A stretch of 64,000 nucleotides of DNA, taken from assembly GCA_020205615.1 (NCBI GenBank), contig CM035165.1:33267544-33331543 (forward strand), given 5' to 3'. Positions 13,767-25,695 of the stretch are shown here, in pieces. The DNA comes from Panax quinquefolius. Taxonomy: Eukaryota > Streptophyta > Magnoliopsida > Apiales > Araliaceae. Within the stretch, counting starts at the first letter, position 1. Each line of letters opens with the position of its first letter. The translations under genes and the position numbers were made by a program. The notes under the pieces were generated by a model. That model did no database searches and was not told the origin of the DNA. It saw only the letters and a program-made list of their open reading frames with translations.

Positions 13767-13845
13767 TATTCATGAGTTACTATTCATGAGTTACTATTCA
13801 CGAAGTTACTATTCATGGGTTACTATTCACGAGTTACTATTCATG
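13767..13845 (+). repeat. 14-bp tandem array GTTACTATTCATGA inside LTR
   Basis: About six degenerate copies of GTTACTATTCAYGA run in tandem. The same motif is found in inverted orientation in the solo LTR at 22905-25690 (23984-24074). It is absent or much reduced in the other LTR copies, so it marks one LTR subfamily. Confidence 0.8.
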
Positions 13846-14939
13846 ACAAAATTGATTTCTTTTTCTAACCAAATTATAGTTGATTTATGAATATTACTCT
13901 TGAGATTAAATCTAGATGTTATGATTATATTGATTTTACTATTATATATAACATTTTTATAAATCTAATGATGATATTTCTCTTTGACTTGAGTGTAAAG
14001 ATGGGTAGATTTTTGGTATGATCATGACTATGGGTTCCCTTTGGCCAGTAATGCAAAGTTGAATTGTTGAATTTGGTATGATCATGACCATTGAATTTAT
14101 AATTAAATATCTTTTGCTTAAGTCTGAAAAGGTGAAATGATCAACATAGTTATAATTATTGTTTATATAAATTTTGAAATGATTATATATTTCTTTGAGA
14201 TATTAATATATTTGGCTCAGTAGTGCAAATATGAATCTGTTGATGAATATATTTGGCCCATGTAGTGCAAATATGAATCGTGAAGAATATCTTTGGCAGT
14301 AGTGCAGATGAATTGTTGATGAATATCTTTGGCCCGTAGTGCAAAGATGACTGTTGTTGAATATCTTTGGCTGTAGTGTGCAAAGATGGTCTGTTGATGA
14401 ATATCTTTGGTAGTAGTCAAAAGATGAAATTGTTAGTATGATTATAAATAGGACTGTGATTTGGTATAACCATGATCTTTGATGTTTCGTGTAAAGACAT
14501 GTGATAAAAATTATCTTCGCCCGGATGCGAAGAGGAATTTAGAATTACAATTATGATTATGAGTTATTCATATAATTGTGGAAAGGAACTATTGATTAAT
14601 GTTACGAGATAAAACATTGTTGGTGGACTTTTAATGTGGAGAAGATAATAGGCTTTATGGTCTATTTGACTCTTCTAATGGATTGCTCGTTCAGCTGCAA
14701 CTATGGTTGAAAATTTTATCATCTACCATATGTTCTAAATCTCCGATTTATTACCGTTGAAGGCTATTGATAATTTATTTATCTTTAGTCATGATATTCT
14801 TTACCGAGCTAGTTGTGCTCACCCTTTCTGTTTCAAAATTCCTTTTAGGTAATAAAAGTGTAAATTTGGGTCGGCGGGGGTAACAAGGGAATAGAACGGT
14901 GGTCATCATTTAGTAGTTATATTTGATGAATCCAATAGG

Positions 14940-15338
14940 GTGAGGCGAACCCAACGTTGGAAGGGTGTTTTGCCACTATCATACAAGATGTCTAATGTCA
15001 TACAACCTCGTGTCATTATAAGACAGGGTTGTACACATCCACTTGCTGAGTATATTTACGAGCACTACCTATATAATCTTGGTGTTTGTTTGAAGTATAA
15101 TTCACGATTAGAGACAGTAGAGATAATGATATGTCAAGAGAAGATTCACCATTGGAAAGAATATGATAGTAATCTTCTTGTTTTTCTTTGGGGTCTATTA
15201 GGTCAACCAAGGATCATTCTGTGGACATATGATATCTATCATAACCTAGAAGCATGGCCTCCTATGTACGAAGGTTTCCTTGAGCACTTCCCAAAGATTC
15301 TAATTTCTAAAACAATTTTTGACTATACCTTTATGTAG
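14940..15338 (+). CDS. Unrecognised 132-codon open frame inside solo LTR
   Basis: An uninterrupted frame of 132 residues runs from MRRTQRWKGV to DYTFM. It lies in the segment that distinguishes this solo LTR from its relatives. The composition looks protein-like, not repeat-like: it is rich in Trp, Tyr and Leu, has segments such as WKEYDSNLLVFLWGLLGQPR and LEAWPPMYEGFLEHFP, and has no low-complexity runs. I do not recognise the family, and see no signal peptide and no clear catalytic motif. The ATG is the first in the frame but the reading frame may extend upstream as part of an exon. It may be a captured fragment of a host gene or of another element, or a chance frame. Confidence 0.3.
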   Translation: MRRTQRWKGVLPLSYKMSNVIQPRVIIRQGCTHPLAEYIYEHYLYNLGVCLKYNSRLETVEIMICQEKIHHWKEYDSNLLVFLWGLLGQPRIILWTYDIYHNLEAWPPMYEGFLEHFPKILISKTIFDYTFM

Positions 15339-15560
15339 GTATCACTGTGAGGTGATGCCCACTGATGGGACATTTGTCACATTACGGTTGGGACACGAGT
15401 CATAGTTGGTATATATTTATATCCAAACTCACAGCATATGTGTTGTTGTATTTTGTACGACAATTGTTGTAATAAAGTTGTAGTTATTTTCTGTACCATG
15501 TATTTGGCGACTCAGAATAGGTTGTGTGAAATGAACCTATTTTGGGGTTGTCACACTTTT

Positions 15561-16751
15561 TCTCTCTATAGCTTGAATGAATTGGTAAAAAATAATGAAG
15601 AAATAAGCTTCTATTTATAGGCTTGACAGAGTAAGGGTAAAATAGTTTTTTCGCCATAATTTATGACATCATCGCTAACATCATCGATCGTATTACATCA
15701 TTGCTTACCTCATCGTCCGATGACATCATTAATTACCTTATCGTCTGATGACATCATCGCTTGCATCACAGGAATTCAAATTCAATTTGTTCTCTTCCAC
15801 CTCCTTTTAGTTTTATACCATGAATTTACTATAATAATGCTACCATTCAAATTATAAAAACGTACTATTATATAATCACATCATACTACTATAAATAATA
15901 TTATAATAATATATTTGAATGAATTATTTTATCGGAAAAGATAAAATATCAACTTTCAACAAATGACACATGCTAAAAATTCCTCAGTTTAAATCCACTT
16001 CGAATAAATATTTTCTTATCATAAATATCAACAATTAATTATTCACAAATAATATTACAAAATTACAATATTGACAACCAGGTCATTCCCAGGAAAGAGA
16101 GGGCTTTCCGATAAGGATTTCTCCATATTAGCGCGCAATTAGGTGACCAAACCCCTTTCCTCGACAGAACTTTCTAGACATTATCAATAATATAAATAAT
16201 AATATTATTCAAATAATATGAATTATTGATTTGATAATTTGAAATATTGTAATGACAATTATTGAATCAATAATATAAAATATCAACGTAGCAATTATTG
16301 AATCAATAAAATAAAGTATCGAACGAAGAATTACTGTAATAATTATTGAGTAGTGACTTTTACGTAAGCATCAATAATACAAGATACTTGTATAATACCA
16401 TGTCTTACTATACAATCACGCCAGATTCGCATTTCTTTTACCAATTTGTATTTCAACAGATTAACGGTAAAACTTTCGCCGTTATTTTTATAAAAAGATA
16501 ATTTTGCCATTTTATAACACCGATAATAATTACATTGTAGGGTCCACTAATGATTGTGTCGTCAGTATTTAATATTTTCGCATAAAAAGAATATTCCCAA
16601 TTAAACGAATATTTTATATAGCAACTCATTTACTTTGCAAAATTTATAAATATTACCCACAACTATAACATTATAACAAATTCACACCTTAATATTCAAA
16701 AATGATATTTATAGAAAATTCATCTTTATTCATAAAAGTTGAGGTCTTACA
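15561..16751 (-). repeat. Older Tekay-type LTR, right part (start of LTR)
   Basis: On the minus strand the LTR starts TGTAAGACCTCAAC at 16751 and runs to 15561, then resumes at 11614 on the other side of the solo LTR. It has the same family start and the same GGAATATT-rich beginning as the other copies. It is the outermost and so the oldest of the nested Tekay-type insertions visible here. The bases beyond 16751 are Ty1/copia gag. Confidence 0.8.
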
Positions 16752-17478
16752 TTGTACATGCCTTCCCAAGTTGTTCCAGTTTATCAATGATTCTGGAAAA
16801 ACGTGTTTTCATATCAATAATCTTTTCACCTTCTTTCAGCTTGAAACTTTCATATTCGTGGATTAGAGCATCTTTTCTGGTTTCTTTAATACAATTGGTT
16901 CCTTCATAGGTTACAATCAATTTTTCCCAGATTTCTTTTGCATTCTTTCAATTGCTAACTCTTTTGTACTCTTTTTTAATGAAAGTACTAGTCAACACTT
17001 GTTCAACTATGGATGATATGTTCATAGCCTTTTCATCATCATTAGTGAACTCATCAACATATTTATCATCTGTAACACCCCAGTCCCACATCAAAAGATA
17101 GGGGAAAAATTTGTCTACATATAAAGAAATTAGTTACTACCAATAGTACCTTCAAGTCATGACCTTTTGGGTGAGCCTGTAATGGGCTAAGATGACCCAA
17201 GAAGATACTATTAGACCAGTGGTTTGAGGCCTTATTTTGATGGATTTGATTCGATTCGGACTTGGGATTTGACCCAAGATTTGTTTCGGACTCGGGATTT
17301 GACTGGGGTTGTTTCATCATCGATCTTTTCTCATACAATTTTTGTAGGATCTTTTACACCTCGTTCTATTGCAAGCCAAACTTCGATTCTTTGTGATTTG
17401 ACATAGATTTTAAATCTATTCTTCCAAGTAGTGAAATTTATGTCATTGAATTGCGGAGTTCCAGACATTGATAATCTT
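16752..17478 (-). pseudogene. Ty1/copia gag fragment, split by a short insertion
   Basis: On the minus strand a gag N-terminus starts at an ATG near 17478 (MSGTPQFNDINFTTWKNR), typical of UBN2-type copia gag. It is interrupted at 17321-17066 by a 246-bp insert. It then continues with gag-like sequence (VDEFTNDDEKAMN, KNAKEIWEKLIVTYEG, ESFKLKEGE) down to 16752. There is at least one in-frame stop besides the insertion. Gag would form the particle coat; this copy is dead. Confidence 0.75.
17071..17316. mobile_element. 246-bp TG...CA insert, short solo LTR or TRIM, TSD TCATC
   Basis: The insert begins TGTAACACCCCAGTCC and ends TGGGGTTGTTTCA. It is flanked by perfect TCATC duplications (17066-17070 and 17317-17321). 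TG...CA ends with a 5-bp duplication are the signature of LTR-retrotransposon integration. No coding region is present. Internally CCCAGTC and GACTGGGG near the two ends form a short inverted pair. Confidence 0.7.
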
Positions 17479-17582
17479 TCTCTACAACCAGTAGCATTTG
17501 TGTAGGCCATAGATTGATCTACTTTTAGATATGTATGTATTCACTCAACAAATAAGTTAAAGAGCACTGCTCTGATACCAAT

Positions 17583-18982
17583 TGAAAGTTAAATAATAAT
17601 CTAGAAGGGGGGATTGAATAGATTATTATAGATTAAAAAATTATCTTAGGCTTTTTTGAATTTTTAGATAATTAATTTGAAGTTTTAGAAATTAATATGC
17701 AAGATAATAAAAATTCAATCACACAATGCATAGAAATTTGTCTGGTTCATAACATACATCTCGGGTAGGTTGCTACGTCCAATCTCAAACTCCTTTCTAG
17801 GACTTGAGATCCTATTACTTCTGTAATAAATACTCCTTCAACATGCAGAAAAACCTTTACAAAGTTTTATAGACAAACTTACAACTATTCTCAACTAACT
17901 ATATTGGATAACAAGTTCCCAACTCCCTCTTCAAGCTTAGTTGTACTTTTCTTTTGAGTTTAATTCAATTCTATGATTTGGTCTTAAAACAACAGTTTCT
18001 TCCTCACCTCACAAGTACACTAGAGACCCAACTCCCAGCTAACGTCTCTAAGACTCTAGTCTTGGTCAAAGAATTACTCGTCTTTTTCACAGGTACATAA
18101 AATAAAGTAACTCTACCATTTTTCTTTTTACAAAAGATTTAATAGAGATATGCTTCTAAAATAAGCAGATAGAATTTAGTACAGATAAATATAAAAGTTT
18201 AAGTAACTTTTATATTTGATACTTCTCAAATAAGCAGATAGCAATTAGAGATCAAGTAATTATATAAAAGTTCAATGACCTCGATATATGTGAAATGTGC
18301 TTCTATGTAAGCAGATGTAAATTTATTCTGGGTTATAAAAGTTTATATAAATTGATTAACACTCTGATAAGAAGAGAGAGAAAGCATTTTAGAAAGAGGG
18401 TGTGTAGGAAAGGAAGAATGAGCTTTTCTTTTATTGTGAATTGGCAAATTGAAAGCGAATGAAAAGCTTCCTATTTATAGTTTTTCTGAGCTTGGGACAT
18501 AATGATCTTTTTGAAAGTTTAATTAAAATCAATGGCTTAGATCTATTTTTTTGAAATGAATGATCCAGACGAGGTATTTGTTGAGCACACAGATTGAATT
18601 TTTTTCCAGCCCATACAATTTTTACTTCCCCGAATTTATCTCATTCGAATTCTTATTTTTGGGCTTATTAGGATTTTTGTCAAATTTTGCATTTATTACC
18701 CACATGTGATAATTCATTTATTAGAAAACTTCCCACAACATACTTGCTTCGGTCAAAGCTTCAAGGGTTAAAAGCCTTCCTCATTTATTTATCACATGTT
18801 CATTTAATTCTTAACATACTAAAACGAATTGGTCCCAATTAATTGTCCATGATACTCCTTTTTGGTCAAAGATACAAACACTTAGCATATGCTCAATTAA
18901 TTCAAACATTTATTTAACACTTGATATTAAATTAAAGTCAAGAAAATATTAATTCAATAAGATTTCAAAATATTTTTTGTCA
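17583..18982 (-). repeat. Ty1/copia 5' LTR (about 1.4 kb)
   Basis: The end at 17583 is fixed by the adjacent primer site. The other end is placed at TTGTCA (18982) because it gives TG...CA ends and precedes a change to Ty3/gypsy RT sequence. That second boundary is an estimate. The sequence includes CTAGAAGGGGGGATTGAATAG near the start, which I associate with copia LTRs of several dicots. Tandem-like AAGCAGATAG motifs lie at about 18160-18320. Confidence 0.6.
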
Positions 18983-19052
18983 AAGTAAATAAGAAAATTA
19001 AAATTAATTATAATATAAATCTTATGGAGAGGATTATACCCTTTTAATTAAT

Positions 19053-19310
19053 TTATTTACTAATTATTATTATCATCAAAATAAACCTAAAAGTTGGAGA
19101 CCCAACAATTGGGAACTTATCTTTCGTAGTCATGTTATTCAAGAACCTATAATCAATACACATTCTCCAAGATCTATCATATTTCGTGACCAAGAGAACT
19201 GGAAAAATATAAGGACTGTTACTAGGCTGAATCACTCCAAATGCCAACATATCATTTACTATTTTCTCAATTTCCTCCTTTTGTACATAGGAATACCTAT
19301 AAGGCCTCAA
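19053..19310 (-). pseudogene. Ty3/gypsy reverse transcriptase fragment
   Basis: The 85-codon frame reads RPYRYSYVQKEEIEK, then GVIQPSNSPYIFPVLLV, then WRMCIDYRFLN. This is the conserved N-terminal block of Ty3/gypsy RT. It ends soon after TTKDKFPI in AT-rich unrelated sequence, so the catalytic YxDD part is missing. Confidence 0.85.
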
Positions 19311-19456
19311 ATTGACTAGCTTATTACCTTATTATAAATTTATGTGATGATTATGTGACTTATTTGGAGGTAACTCCTTAGGTTCCTGAAATGGGTCCAG
19401 AGGGCGTCCGATACTAACATCCGGTACTCACGACCGGTGTCGTGTAAATTTTTTTT

Positions 19457-19980
19457 TTAACCACAATTATAAGAATAATAAATAAAAAATAATAGAGCAA
19501 GTTTGAACAAAAAACTGTAAAAGAAAAGTATATTTTTTATTGAAAAAACACCGTAAACAATTAGAGGGGTTTGAATTAATGTTGCTTTTACAATTTTAGA
19601 AACATACGGATCTAAGAAATTATTAGTGTTGCCACTGTCAATCAGAATCCTTATAATCTTTCCATTACTAGATAATGCATGTAAGGTGATGTAAGCTTCT
19701 GTTCGGTTATTAAAAATAGTTTCATCCAATAAACACTCTTCTCCACAATCAGTTTCCTCACATAATTCCTCATAACAATCTGAAGGCAACATCATAAACA
19801 AGTGTGGTTTCTTGAAAACATGTTCCACAATATAAGGCCCATTATAAGAAAAACATCAACATTTCTTCTTTTTCTTAGAAATCTGTTCTCTAGTCAGACC
19901 TCTAATAGGTAAAGTTTTCCCTATTTCCAATTATGAATTGTAAGGCAAGGATACACCAGGTCCCAATGTTGAACTAGTAT
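19457..19980 (-). pseudogene. Ty3/gypsy aspartic protease fragment
   Basis: The frame includes AYITLHALSSNGKIIRILID followed by SGNTNNFLD. The usual motif is LIDSGSTHNF, so the DSG triad is kept while the flanking residues have drifted. The frame then runs into unrelated AT-rich sequence. Confidence 0.75.
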
Positions 19981-19982
19981 TG

Positions 19983-21557
19983 TGTTGGGGTTTCGATGTG
20001 CGAAGCATACGCACAAATGAAATAAAATTTTAAAGCAATTTCAAAACCTAAAAGCAGGATCCATGCGAAAAATTCAATTAATTCGAGGTTAGAAATTATA
20101 ATGATTAAGAAATCAAATTGATACGATCGAATCTCCAACGCAATCCACGAATTAAGAAACTTGAATTGATACGATCGAATCTCCAACGCATAATCAAACG
20201 AAATTGCATCTCTACTACGGTATCCACACGAACGCTCCGCGAATCGTCCTACGATCTGCAGAAGAAGGAACCGCGGTACTAGCCACCAAGGGATGAGGAT
20301 TTTCGAAGTTGTTTTCTCTAGTCTCTCTCTAAGAGCGGCTAGGGTTTTGTATTTTGACGTAAAACCTAAAGTGACTGATATATATCATATATATAGCAGT
20401 TAGGAGGAATTAATCAAAAACCTAATATTATTAAAATCCGAATTTATATATATCTTAATTAAGTCTTACTTAATTAATATACCTATATATAAATTATCAT
20501 ATTAATTTAAATTCGTAATTTAAAATTCTATCAATCATATTGACATATTTAAATCTTTACAATTTAAATTAATTTCCTTTTAATTATGTTCTTTGTGTGT
20601 GACCCTATAGGTTATTATTACATTGGCAATAATTTTAAAATCATATTATAAAATTATAAATGTTGAGGCGGCATCTAGTAATGCATCACCGCTACCCAAG
20701 TAATAATAAGATCGATGATTCGATGCAACCTTTTCGTGACCAATGTTTCAATGTAATTTAATCCTTTTAACCTTAATATCCTAGATTAAACTCGAGTCAT
20801 GGAATGTGTCATACTCTTCTTCATAATTTAATCTGAGTTTTCTTGATCAATGAGTAAACTATATGAAACAAATCACTATTTGAGCATGGCCATGCATTTC
20901 ATAGTCCTACTCAATCAAGAGGCTATGGATATCACCCATAATATATAGGATGGTTAAATTCCATCTAGATCACTCATATTTCTCACACGATTCATGATGA
21001 ACCCAATAATCACCTTTATAGTCCACCCTATTAAAGGTGACATTTAATGATATCAAAGTACATAAATTCTCGGTAGTAATAATATAAATGATTTTAGGTC
21101 GGAGGACCATTACATCATTATCACTATGAGAATTGCTAATGACACTTCGCATAATGCTCCATATAAATTCTCATGGTGGGTCCGTCCCAAGACATCGTTC
21201 TCTCAACATGTACTTATCATTGACTTAATATCTCATATATTTATGACCAATGAGATTTGGTCATCAACGATCCACATACTAGTCTCAATGCATCATTATT
21301 GTCCCATCAACAATGATACTCGACTAGGGACATTTAAGAACAATGATACTAATTGTAATTATATAATCTCATGTTCAAGTCACATACTTGAAACTATATA
21401 ATTTGTATCACTATTCTAAGGAATTTTATTATGTTAACAATTATATTACGCAGAAAATAAAACCATAATAAAATCATATATTTATTCAATCAAATATAAT
21501 ATCAAAACGTTAAGCAATTATATCAAATAATTGGCCTCTAGGGCATAAACTCTAACA
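19983..21557 (-). repeat. Solo LTR, Ty1/copia type (about 1.6 kb)
   Basis: On the minus strand it begins TGTTAGAGTTTATGCCC at 21557 and ends CGAAACCCCAACA at 19983, giving TG...CA ends. Flanks are TATTG on the left and TCTTG on the right, a 4 of 5 match consistent with a decayed duplication. It interrupts the protease/gag part of the Ty3/gypsy remnant and contains no internal region. Confidence 0.75.
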
Positions 21558-21565
21558 TCTTGTTA

Positions 21566-21906
21566 TTAATACGACTAATTCTAGGGGGACATTTGTTGTT
21601 GACATTGTTAGTGACATTTTTTTTTTTTTTTTTTTGTAGTACCTCTAAAAATATATATAATATTTATTCCAACTGAAATTTTTGTAAAAAATAGTGTTTT
21701 AGGTGTAATTTGGATACATACAAGAAACAAGGTCTCTACAGTCTGTACAACCCTATTTCTTCCCTGTATCCAAATTACACCTAAAACACTATTTTTTATA
21801 AAAATTTCAGTTGGAAGAAATACTATATATTTTTTGAGAGGTACTAAAAAAAATGGCACTAACAATGTCAATAAAAAATATCCTCCTAGAAGGACTCTAT
21901 TAATAC
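21566..21906. mobile_element. Hairpin MITE of about 340 bp
   Basis: The two halves are near-complete inverted copies. TTGACATTGTTAGTGACAT (from 21599) pairs with the reverse complement of ATGGCACTAACAATGTCAA (to 21871). The AGTGTTTTAGGTGTAATTTGG block pairs across the centre near 21735. Weaker pairing (TTCTAGGGGGA with TCCTCCTAGAA) carries the arms out to about 21566 and 21906. Exact ends and target duplication are not certain. Confidence 0.75.
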
Positions 21907-22260
21907 TCGTACAACCTTTTTAGTACCTTACTGTACTTATTCTCTTATTCATCATTCTACTTCTTTTTAACTAAACCTCCAATTTAGCTTCCTCAACTAT
22001 AGTCTTTGTGCATCGGTTAAAAAAAGCCCAACCCCTTAACTCCTCAAATTTCTTTCTATAATCATTTACAGTCTCAGTCTGTTGTAATCTCTTAAGTTCC
22101 CCAATCGGATTTACATGAGTTTCTGGACTAAACCTTGCAATTATTTCCTTAATTAAGGCTTCCCAAGTTAATTCCTGATCTTATTGCACTATTTATTCTG
22201 AATGTTATTTTCCAAAGGCACAAAAGACATCTATATGGGGGGTTAAATATATCTTTTAAA
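21900..22260 (-). pseudogene. Ty3/gypsy gag fragment
   Basis: Minus-strand reading gives WEALIKEIIARFSPETH, then GELKRLQQTETVNDYRKKFE, then AFFNRCTKTIVEEAKL. The pattern matches the conserved gag core (RF ... L..L.Q...V..Y...FE). The frame is broken at both ends. Confidence 0.7.
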
Positions 22261-22904
22261 ATTTTTTCACTTATTAAGGATGTATTACTAGATTGTTAAT
22301 TAAATAGATTAATTAAGCACATCGGAATATTAGTTTGAAATTCCCTTAAAAAATTGACTTAAATCTCAATTCTAAATTTAGTTCCTAGGTATTTCAGACA
22401 CAAGCAGTATTATAAATAATAAAAAATAGAATATAAATGACACAATATGTTTTAAGTGTTTCGGAGTATGAATAACTCCTAGTCCACTCTTTTACTCTAC
22501 GGATAGGAAATCCCCTAAGGATGTAGGGGTCACTTAGATCAGATCACAAAGATCTATTACAATGAATCATGAAGATTCCTTCAAGCTACTTATACTCAAC
22601 AAATAACACTAAGTCACGGGACACTTATTCTAGTTCACTAAGAACTCTTCAAGTCACTTAAATATGGTATAATGGTCACTTAGACTAGCGAATTAGTTGA
22701 ATGATTGTTGTTTGAGGTGTCGCTGAAGTTGCGTTGAGCTTGACTTCTTGAGAACTGAGTAGCAAAAATAGTTTGTCTCTTTTTGTAAAGTGAGGCTCTT
22801 TTGACTTTGGCAGAGGTTTAGCTTTTTACTTTTATATTTCGTACTTTGATTTGAATCCTCATACTTTTTTATAGACCTCCTTGAAATCTCTTCATGTTAG
22901 ACAG
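22261..22904 (-). other. Retroelement leader/LTR-like sequence without a gene
   Basis: AT-rich non-coding sequence with phrases common in plant LTR or untranslated regions (TTTTAAGTGTTTCGGAGTATG near 22450). It continues at 25696 after the solo LTR, so both halves belong to one older element, possibly the Ty3/gypsy remnant. No coding frame was seen. Confidence 0.4.
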
Positions 22905-25690
22905 TGTGACGCCCCCAAAATAGGTATACATCACCTATTCTGAGTTGTCAATACATGGTACAGAAACAACTACAACTTTATTATTACAACAAGAAAAGCT
23001 GTGAGTTTGAATACAAATATTATCTTCTGCATAATATCTATACTCAAATAAATCCTCATCACCTTTATTGATACATTATTTTACAAAATGGTGAGGACTA
23101 CTAAGCAATCCTTTCTAAAACCTTCATTCCATACCCCACTCGTACTCGCTATATTCTCGCCTCCCCGAGAAAAATGGAACAAAAGGAAATGGGTGAGCTC
23201 AACTAGCTCAAGAAAGAATATTATGACTAAGATAATATACAACAAATTATCGTTAGTCTTCAACAGGAAAAATCTAATAGAATACAATAGACAACAAATT
23301 TTAAATCAATACTGCATGAAATAAATAATAATTCATTAGAAGAGTTAAGTAGAGAATGCAAACTACTATCTTCTATGTATGAATTTAAAAGTTCATCGCT
23401 CATCTTTTATCCTGTAAATATCAATCAATATACATCCGGAATCAAATATTCATCTTTACTACACAGCCAAAGATATTCATCATTAGTCATGTTCATTTAA
23501 ACACTGCTTCATCTTTGACTACAGCCAAAGATATTCTTCAGAAATCATTCATCTTTTACCACTACAGCCCAAAGATATTCTTAAGAAATCATTCATCTTT
23601 TGCACTACGGCCAAAGATATTCCATAATATCATCATTTAAGACCGAGGATGATGAAAAATATTTTTTTTTAAAGAAACGAATCCAAAGAAACAAAATGAC
23701 AAGGATTAAGGATTAAGGATTCGTGACTTGGTTTTATCCACGTCCCAAAAATACCTCAAAAATAATCATAGTGGTGTAAAATTCAAGAATGATCAAAACA
23801 TGGATACAATCGAGCTAGTATCCGAATAGATATTTTGGACAAAAAGAAGAAATTTTATTTTTCTATGAATAAAGTCTTATATCGTGAATAGTCTCAGATA
23901 TCGTGAATAAAGTCTTAGATATCGTGAATAGTAACTCACACCAAAAGATAGAAATTCCACAAAAACATCTTCACGCTTCATGAATAGTACTCGTGAATAG
24001 TAACTCGTGAATAGTAACTCATGAATAGTAACTCGTGAATAGTAACTCGTGAATAGTAACCCATGAATAGTAACCCCGACATGAAAAAGTTCCAAATTTG
24101 ATAAAAACTTCAGATCAACATTTCAGCATAATGATATTGAAGAAATAATATCATTACAAAAAAATAATATCCCTTACCTCGAAAGATCAGTACTTCTAGT
24201 TTGGAATCTAGGGTATATAGTCAAGAAGGAACTTGCACCGCCTAACAATACTCAAAGTATACTCACAAGAATACGCCAATATATCGAGAGAGAAATAGAG
24301 AAAACTTCGGTTTACGTGTGTTTTTCAATTCTAACCTAAGCACCCTATTTATAGGAAAATGCTTAGCACACCAAAGCGTAAAATTAAATATAATATTAAT
24401 ATATTTTCACATTTTCTTTAGCCCACCTTAGACAACTGATCTCAAATATTTGAATCACATGTGAGGCCAACTTAGTTGCAAAAAACGTTTTTCTCAAAAT
24501 AATTAACTAAAACTCCCAAAATTAATTATTTTAACTTGAAACTTCAATAATTCATAATAAATAGTCCTTTCATCGAAAATTGAATCTCGAAGTTTTTATA
24601 GGAAATTCAATTCTCTACAACTTTGCGTAAGAAAGTTTTTCCAAATAGAAATTGATCAAAAATCCACAAACGGGTGATTTTACAAGTTATAATCAAATTT
24701 CTATTAATAATTGTGTCCACCAACACACAAAACATGTGTTAAACATTTAATGCCACAAAATACTCTTCCTCCTCATATACTCATATATCCCACATTCATT
24801 GTAAAAATATAACCAGTTAATATATTATTAAAATAATATATTTAAATGAATTATTTTATTAAAAAAGATAAAATATTAATTTTCAACAATTGTCATTTTA
24901 AAAATTTTCTCCATCTATATCCACATAAAAATCAATATTTTCCTCATCATATAAATCAATAATTAATTATTCACAAATAATATTACGTAATCACAATATT
25001 GACAACCGTGCGGGTTCAGGAAGTAGGGCTTTCCAATAAGAATTTCTTCTTCTTGGCAAGCAAATTAGATGACCAAACCTCTCCTTGATGTAACTTTCTA
25101 GACATTGCCAATAATGTTATCTAATAATATTATTCAGATAATATAAATTATTGCTTCGATAAAGAAAAATACCGTGTAATGACAATTATCAAACAACAAA
25201 GAATATAAAATATCAACGCAAAGAATTATTAACTCAATAAAATACCGAATGCAGAATTATCAGTAACCATTATTGAGTAGTGCCTTCTTACGTAAGAATC
25301 AATAATTGGTGCAATACTGCAGTGCCTTCTTGTTCAACAACGCGTATTAGTGTGTTTTAACCAACGGGTATTCCAACAATATAATTCTGAATAACTACGC
25401 CAGTTATTTAAAAACAACTTATATTTGTCGCTTTCTTCATCCAATCACTTTCCGTTATGGGGCCCACATACGGTCACTACTAGTCGCATTTAATATTCCC
25501 GAAAAGATTTAATATTCCACGACCAAACGAATATTCCCCAACGATAATGAATATTTTATAACCACTTGCTTATTTTGAAATATTTGCGTATTTAACCCTT
25601 AACTATCCACTTTAATCAAATCAACCCTTACTATTTCAAAATAATAAATAAAGGAAATTCCTTTTTATTTAAAAATTTCGGGGTCTTACA
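22905..25690 (-). repeat. Solo LTR, Tekay type, 2.8 kb, TSD GACAG
   Basis: On the minus strand it starts TGTAAGACCCC at 25690 and ends GGGGGCGTCACA at 22905. Perfect GACAG duplications flank it (22900-22904 and 25691-25695). No internal region is present. It contains the same AAAGATATTC...CACTAC units (about 23450-23640) and the 14-bp GTGAATAGTAACTC array (23984-24074) as its relatives. Confidence 0.9.
23984..24074 (-). repeat. 14-bp tandem array inside solo LTR
   Basis: About six copies of GTGAATAGTAACTC, the reverse complement of the array at 13767-13845. Each unit is AT-rich and carries GTGAATAGTAAC. It is a subfamily-specific expansion within the LTR. Confidence 0.8.
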
Positions 25691-25695
25691 GACAG

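Larger units (their letters stand above)
11615..15555 (+). repeat. Solo LTR, Tekay type, 3.9 kb, TSD CTTTT
   Basis: It begins TGTAAGACCCTG and ends GGGGTTGTCACA and is flanked by the perfect 5-bp direct repeat CTTTT (11610-11614 and 15556-15560). No internal region is present, so this is a solo LTR left by recombination between two LTRs. It contains a 14-bp tandem array (13767-13845), an array of GTAGTGCAAAGATGA-like units (about 14200-14420), and an extra segment of roughly 460 bp (about 14930-15395) absent from the other LTR copies in the window. Confidence 0.9.
16752..18982 (-). mobile_element. Ty1/copia element, 5' end only (LTR plus gag start)
   Basis: On the minus strand there is a 5' LTR (18982 to 17583), a primer site of the initiator-Met type (TGGTATCAGAGCAGTG, 17580-17565), then a gag start. 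The element is cut at 16751 by the Tekay-type LTR. The rest of the copia element should lie beyond the nested block, outside the window. Confidence 0.75.
19050..22260 (-). mobile_element. Degenerate Ty3/gypsy remnant (gag, protease, RT) with nested insertions
   Basis: On the minus strand, remnants of gag (about 22200-21900), protease (about 19980-19457) and RT (about 19310-19053) occur in the right order. They are separated by a solo Ty1/copia LTR (19983-21557) and a hairpin MITE (about 21566-21906). The gag trace includes FSPETHVNPIGELKRLQQTE. No LTR could be assigned with certainty. Confidence 0.75.
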
